Under the pieces are notes generated by a model. That model did not search any database. It had not been told where the DNA came from and was given only the letters and a program-made list of their open reading frames with translations. A DNA stretch of 9,422 nucleotides. It comes from Gemmataceae bacterium. GTDB lineage: Bacteria; Planctomycetota; Planctomycetia; Gemmatales; Gemmataceae. The position numbers and the translations under genes are program-made. This document shows positions 7,904 to 9,422 of this stretch, in pieces. Location: assembly GCA_947490035.1 (NCBI GenBank), contig CANLGS010000090.1:1-9422 (forward strand), in the 5' to 3' direction. Position 1 is the first letter of the stretch. Every line of letters begins with the position of its first letter.

Positions 7904-8449
7904 ATGCAACAGATGGTCCTTCTCGCTCTTGATCCGTGGTGGAACGACTTCTATGCAGTTGGCGGCTTTTTGGTCGGCGTGGTGAGCCTCGTTCTCGGCA
8001 TTATCGCGTTTCGATACACGCTGATACAAGTCTGGCAAGCGAGAGCAGCGGCAGAGTTGAGTCAGACGGCGGCTGAGGCAGCGCGGGACGCGGCGAACAA
8101 GACTTGGGCTGAAAGCAAAGTCGGTCACGAACGCTTTATCGCCACACTCGCCTCGCGTTTGCTGTCGGAACTGCAACGCGCGATGGCCGAGAAGGAATGG
8201 ATCCTCGCGAAGGTACGGTGCAACGACCTCGCCGAGTTACTCGCGAGCTTGAGTGCGGCGCACGCGTCGGCAACCGAACTCGCCCAAGAGTTGCGTCAGT
8301 ACGCCCAGCGATTTGAACAAGCGGCAGGTGGTGCCCAGGTAAAATTCGGCCGCCGCAAGTGGGACAAGCTAATCGGGAAATTGCACGCCGTGCGTGATAA
8401 GCTGAGCGCACCGTTCCGGGAGAAGTCAGATGGTGAAACCGAATTCTGA
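7904..8449 (+). CDS. Hypothetical single-pass membrane protein with helical C-terminal region
   Basis: 181 residues; I recognise no named family. A short N-terminus (MQQMVLLALDPWWND) leads into one clear transmembrane helix (about 16-36, FYAVGGFLVGVVSLVLGIIAF). A long, mostly helical region follows: an Ala/Glu-rich stretch (about 45-70) with heptad-like spacing, then helices with mixed charge and a basic end (FGRRKWDKLIGKL, FREKSDG). This points to a membrane anchor with a cytoplasmic coiled-coil or bundle. It begins 6 bases after the DUF1501 stop; GGGG at 7900-7903 touches the 7904 ATG, and an in-frame ATG at 7913 is better spaced from it, so the start could be nine bases later. Its end overlaps the next gene by 20 bases. 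GC is visibly lower than in neighbours (33 of 60 in both 7921-7980 and 8101-8160, against 45 of 60 in 7681-7740), a hint of transfer. Real gene likely; function unknown. Confidence 0.8.
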   Translation: MQQMVLLALDPWWNDFYAVGGFLVGVVSLVLGIIAFRYTLIQVWQARAAAELSQTAAEAARDAANKTWAESKVGHERFIATLASRLLSELQRAMAEKEWILAKVRCNDLAELLASLSAAHASATELAQELRQYAQRFEQAAGGAQVKFGRRKWDKLIGKLHAVRDKLSAPFREKSDGETEF

Positions 8450-8891
8450 ACTCAGGCCGCGGCTTCGGAAGATCGCTCAGTCGCTTCTCGAGAAGACGCG
8501 GGCGGGGCAAGCCAACTGGGTGCCGGCCGCCGGGGCCGACCTCCAGTATGAATTGAAACTTCCCGAATCGCGCATCATTCTCGCGTACCTCAGCCCGCGT
8601 GTCGAGCCGGATTACCTTTCCCTCCGACTGCACACCTTGAGCGGTGTCGCTGTCGGCGCTCTGGAAGCCGACGAACCCGAACCGGGCGAGCCGCTCAACC
8701 CCCCGGACGACTGGGCAACCGAGCGAACCGAACAAGAAGTGGACTGGAAGGCTCTTCAGCCGCTGTTCGTCGAAGTCCACCGCTCCGTAACGGGTTGGGA
8801 CAAAGTTATGAAGGACGTAGAAACGGCGCTGGCTCAACCGGGCGCGATCGGCGTTTCGACAAGCCGCGAAGCCCTGCCGACCCGCCCCTAA
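8430..8891 (+). CDS. Hypothetical soluble protein, partner of the upstream membrane protein
   Basis: 153 residues with no signal peptide or membrane helix, so probably cytoplasmic. An N-terminal amphipathic helix (about 8-25, RPRLRKIAQSLLEKTRAGQ) with the pattern LLEKTRAGQANW is followed by alternating hydrophobic strands (about 38-80: YELKLPESRIILAYLSP, DYLSLRLHTLSG), an acidic Pro-rich linker (about 81-107), and a C-terminal helical part containing W108 and W126. The helix-then-sheet start with an AGQ/AGK-x-x-W motif reminds me of unnamed small proteins found in accessory regions of many bacteria; I cannot name the family or a function. The start at 8430 lies inside the preceding gene, with GAGAAG 5 bases upstream, so translation is probably coupled and the two products may form a complex. 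It ends 21 bases before the PSD1-type gene. Confidence 0.8.
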   Translation: MVKPNSELRPRLRKIAQSLLEKTRAGQANWVPAAGADLQYELKLPESRIILAYLSPRVEPDYLSLRLHTLSGVAVGALEADEPEPGEPLNPPDDWATERTEQEVDWKALQPLFVEVHRSVTGWDKVMKDVETALAQPGAIGVSTSREALPTRP

Positions 8892-8912
8892 TTTGCACAC
8901 CGGATTCCCGTC

Positions 8913-9422
8913 ATGCGGTTCCTTCTCCCCGCGTTCGCCGGTCTGCTCTTCGCCCCCCTCGCGGCGGGCGCGGACCTGCGCGTGTACCCGTCCGAGGTCG
9001 CGCTCGCGGGGCCGAATCGCACGCAGCAACTCCTCGTCGTCGAAGAGGAGAACGGCCGCGCCGTGCGCGACGTGACCGCGCTCGCGAAGTACAGCCGGCC
9101 GCAGGGCAAAGGCGGGCCGGTCGTCAAGGTGGACGAGAAGGGTCTTATCACCGCCATCGACGGCGGCGACTTCAAAATCACGATCACGGTGGACGGCAAG
9201 ACCGTGAAGGTTGGCGGCAGCGTCGGCACCGAAGCGCAGGGCACGCCGAACTTCCGCAACCACGTTATTCCGACGTTCACGCGGGCCGGGTGCAACGCGG
9301 GCGCGTGCCACGGCGCGCTCGCCGGCAAGGGCGGGATGAAGCTGTCGCTCCGCGGCTACGACCCGGAGAGCGACTGGTTCGTGATGACCCGGCAGGCGCT
9401 CGCCCGGCGCGTCGATCTCACC
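8913..9422 (+). CDS. Ig-like (BIG2-like) and PSD1-type haem-motif surface protein (5' part)
   Basis: Only the first 170 codons are present; the frame is open at the window edge. A signal peptide (1-20, MRFLLPAFAGLLFAPLAAGA) precedes a BIG2-like Ig domain (about 21-107: LRVYPSEVALAGPNRTQQLLV ends the first strands, and KVDEKGLITAIDGGDFKITIT is typical of the fold). After this comes the planctomycete cytochrome-like segment FTRAGCNAGACHGALAGKGG, with C127, C132 and H133 in a CX4CH arrangement, and KLSLRGYDPESDW. In planctomycetes this N-terminal layout normally continues into DUF1549 and DUF1553, giving a protein of roughly 700-900 residues, which is what I expect beyond the edge. The role is inferred as an exported redox-type partner of the DUF1501 protein upstream. 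No strong Shine-Dalgarno site is seen before the ATG; it lies 21 bases after the small hypothetical gene, probably in the same operon. Confidence 0.9.
   Translation, partial: MRFLLPAFAGLLFAPLAAGADLRVYPSEVALAGPNRTQQLLVVEEENGRAVRDVTALAKYSRPQGKGGPVVKVDEKGLITAIDGGDFKITITVDGKTVKVGGSVGTEAQGTPNFRNHVIPTFTRAGCNAGACHGALAGKGGMKLSLRGYDPESDWFVMTRQALARRVDLT

Noticed and set aside
8136..9311. Minus-strand open frame (391 codons) across the cassette and the PSD1-type gene
   Set aside because: It spans two plus-strand genes with good features, is Arg-rich and has no recognisable domain.
1..9422. CRISPR array, tRNA/rRNA genes or insertion-sequence transposase
   Set aside because: I looked for regularly spaced direct repeats, tRNA-like cloverleaf ends and transposase motifs and found none.

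Overview
The window is high-GC bacterial DNA that reads as Planctomycetota, most likely the Gemmata lineage. The basis is the gene families: two DUF1501 proteins, two planctomycete-type haem-motif/DUF1549/DUF1553 (PSD1) surface proteins and a DUF1559 prepilin-like protein with the [19 protein letters not shown]-terminus that is massively expanded in this phylum. There are no RNA genes, CRISPR arrays or recognisable transposases.

Left half, minus strand (4705 down to 1): an operon-like run of three genes. It starts with an exported PSCyt1-DUF1549-DUF1553 protein, continues with a Uma2-family PD-(D/E)XK protein 12 bases later, and ends with a Tat-exported DUF1501 protein 20 bases after that, which leaves the window before its stop. 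The Uma2 Shine-Dalgarno sequence overlaps the PSD1 stop codon.

Centre: a divergent intergenic region (4706-4947) with a short inverted repeat, then the plus-strand DUF1559 gene (4948-6312). After it comes a spacer (6313-6529) holding a weak terminator-like hairpin and a 111-base near-perfect inverted-repeat element.

Right half, plus strand (6530-9422): a second DUF1501 gene, two small genes of unknown function that overlap each other by 20 bases (a single-pass membrane/coiled-coil protein and a soluble 153-residue protein), and the start of a second PSD1-type protein with an Ig-like (BIG2-like) N-terminus and a CX4CH motif. Gaps are 6 and 21 bases, so this also looks like one operon.

DUF1501 and PSD1 proteins are commonly encoded side by side in planctomycetes and are thought to work together at the cell surface or in the periplasm, but their biochemical role is not settled. 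In this window both such pairs have extra genes lodged between the partners: Uma2 in one, an unknown two-gene cassette in the other. Hand-counted stretches of the cassette are about 55% GC against about 75% in the neighbouring DUF1501 gene, which suggests later acquisition. The cassette is the best candidate here for something undescribed; no function can be assigned from sequence alone.
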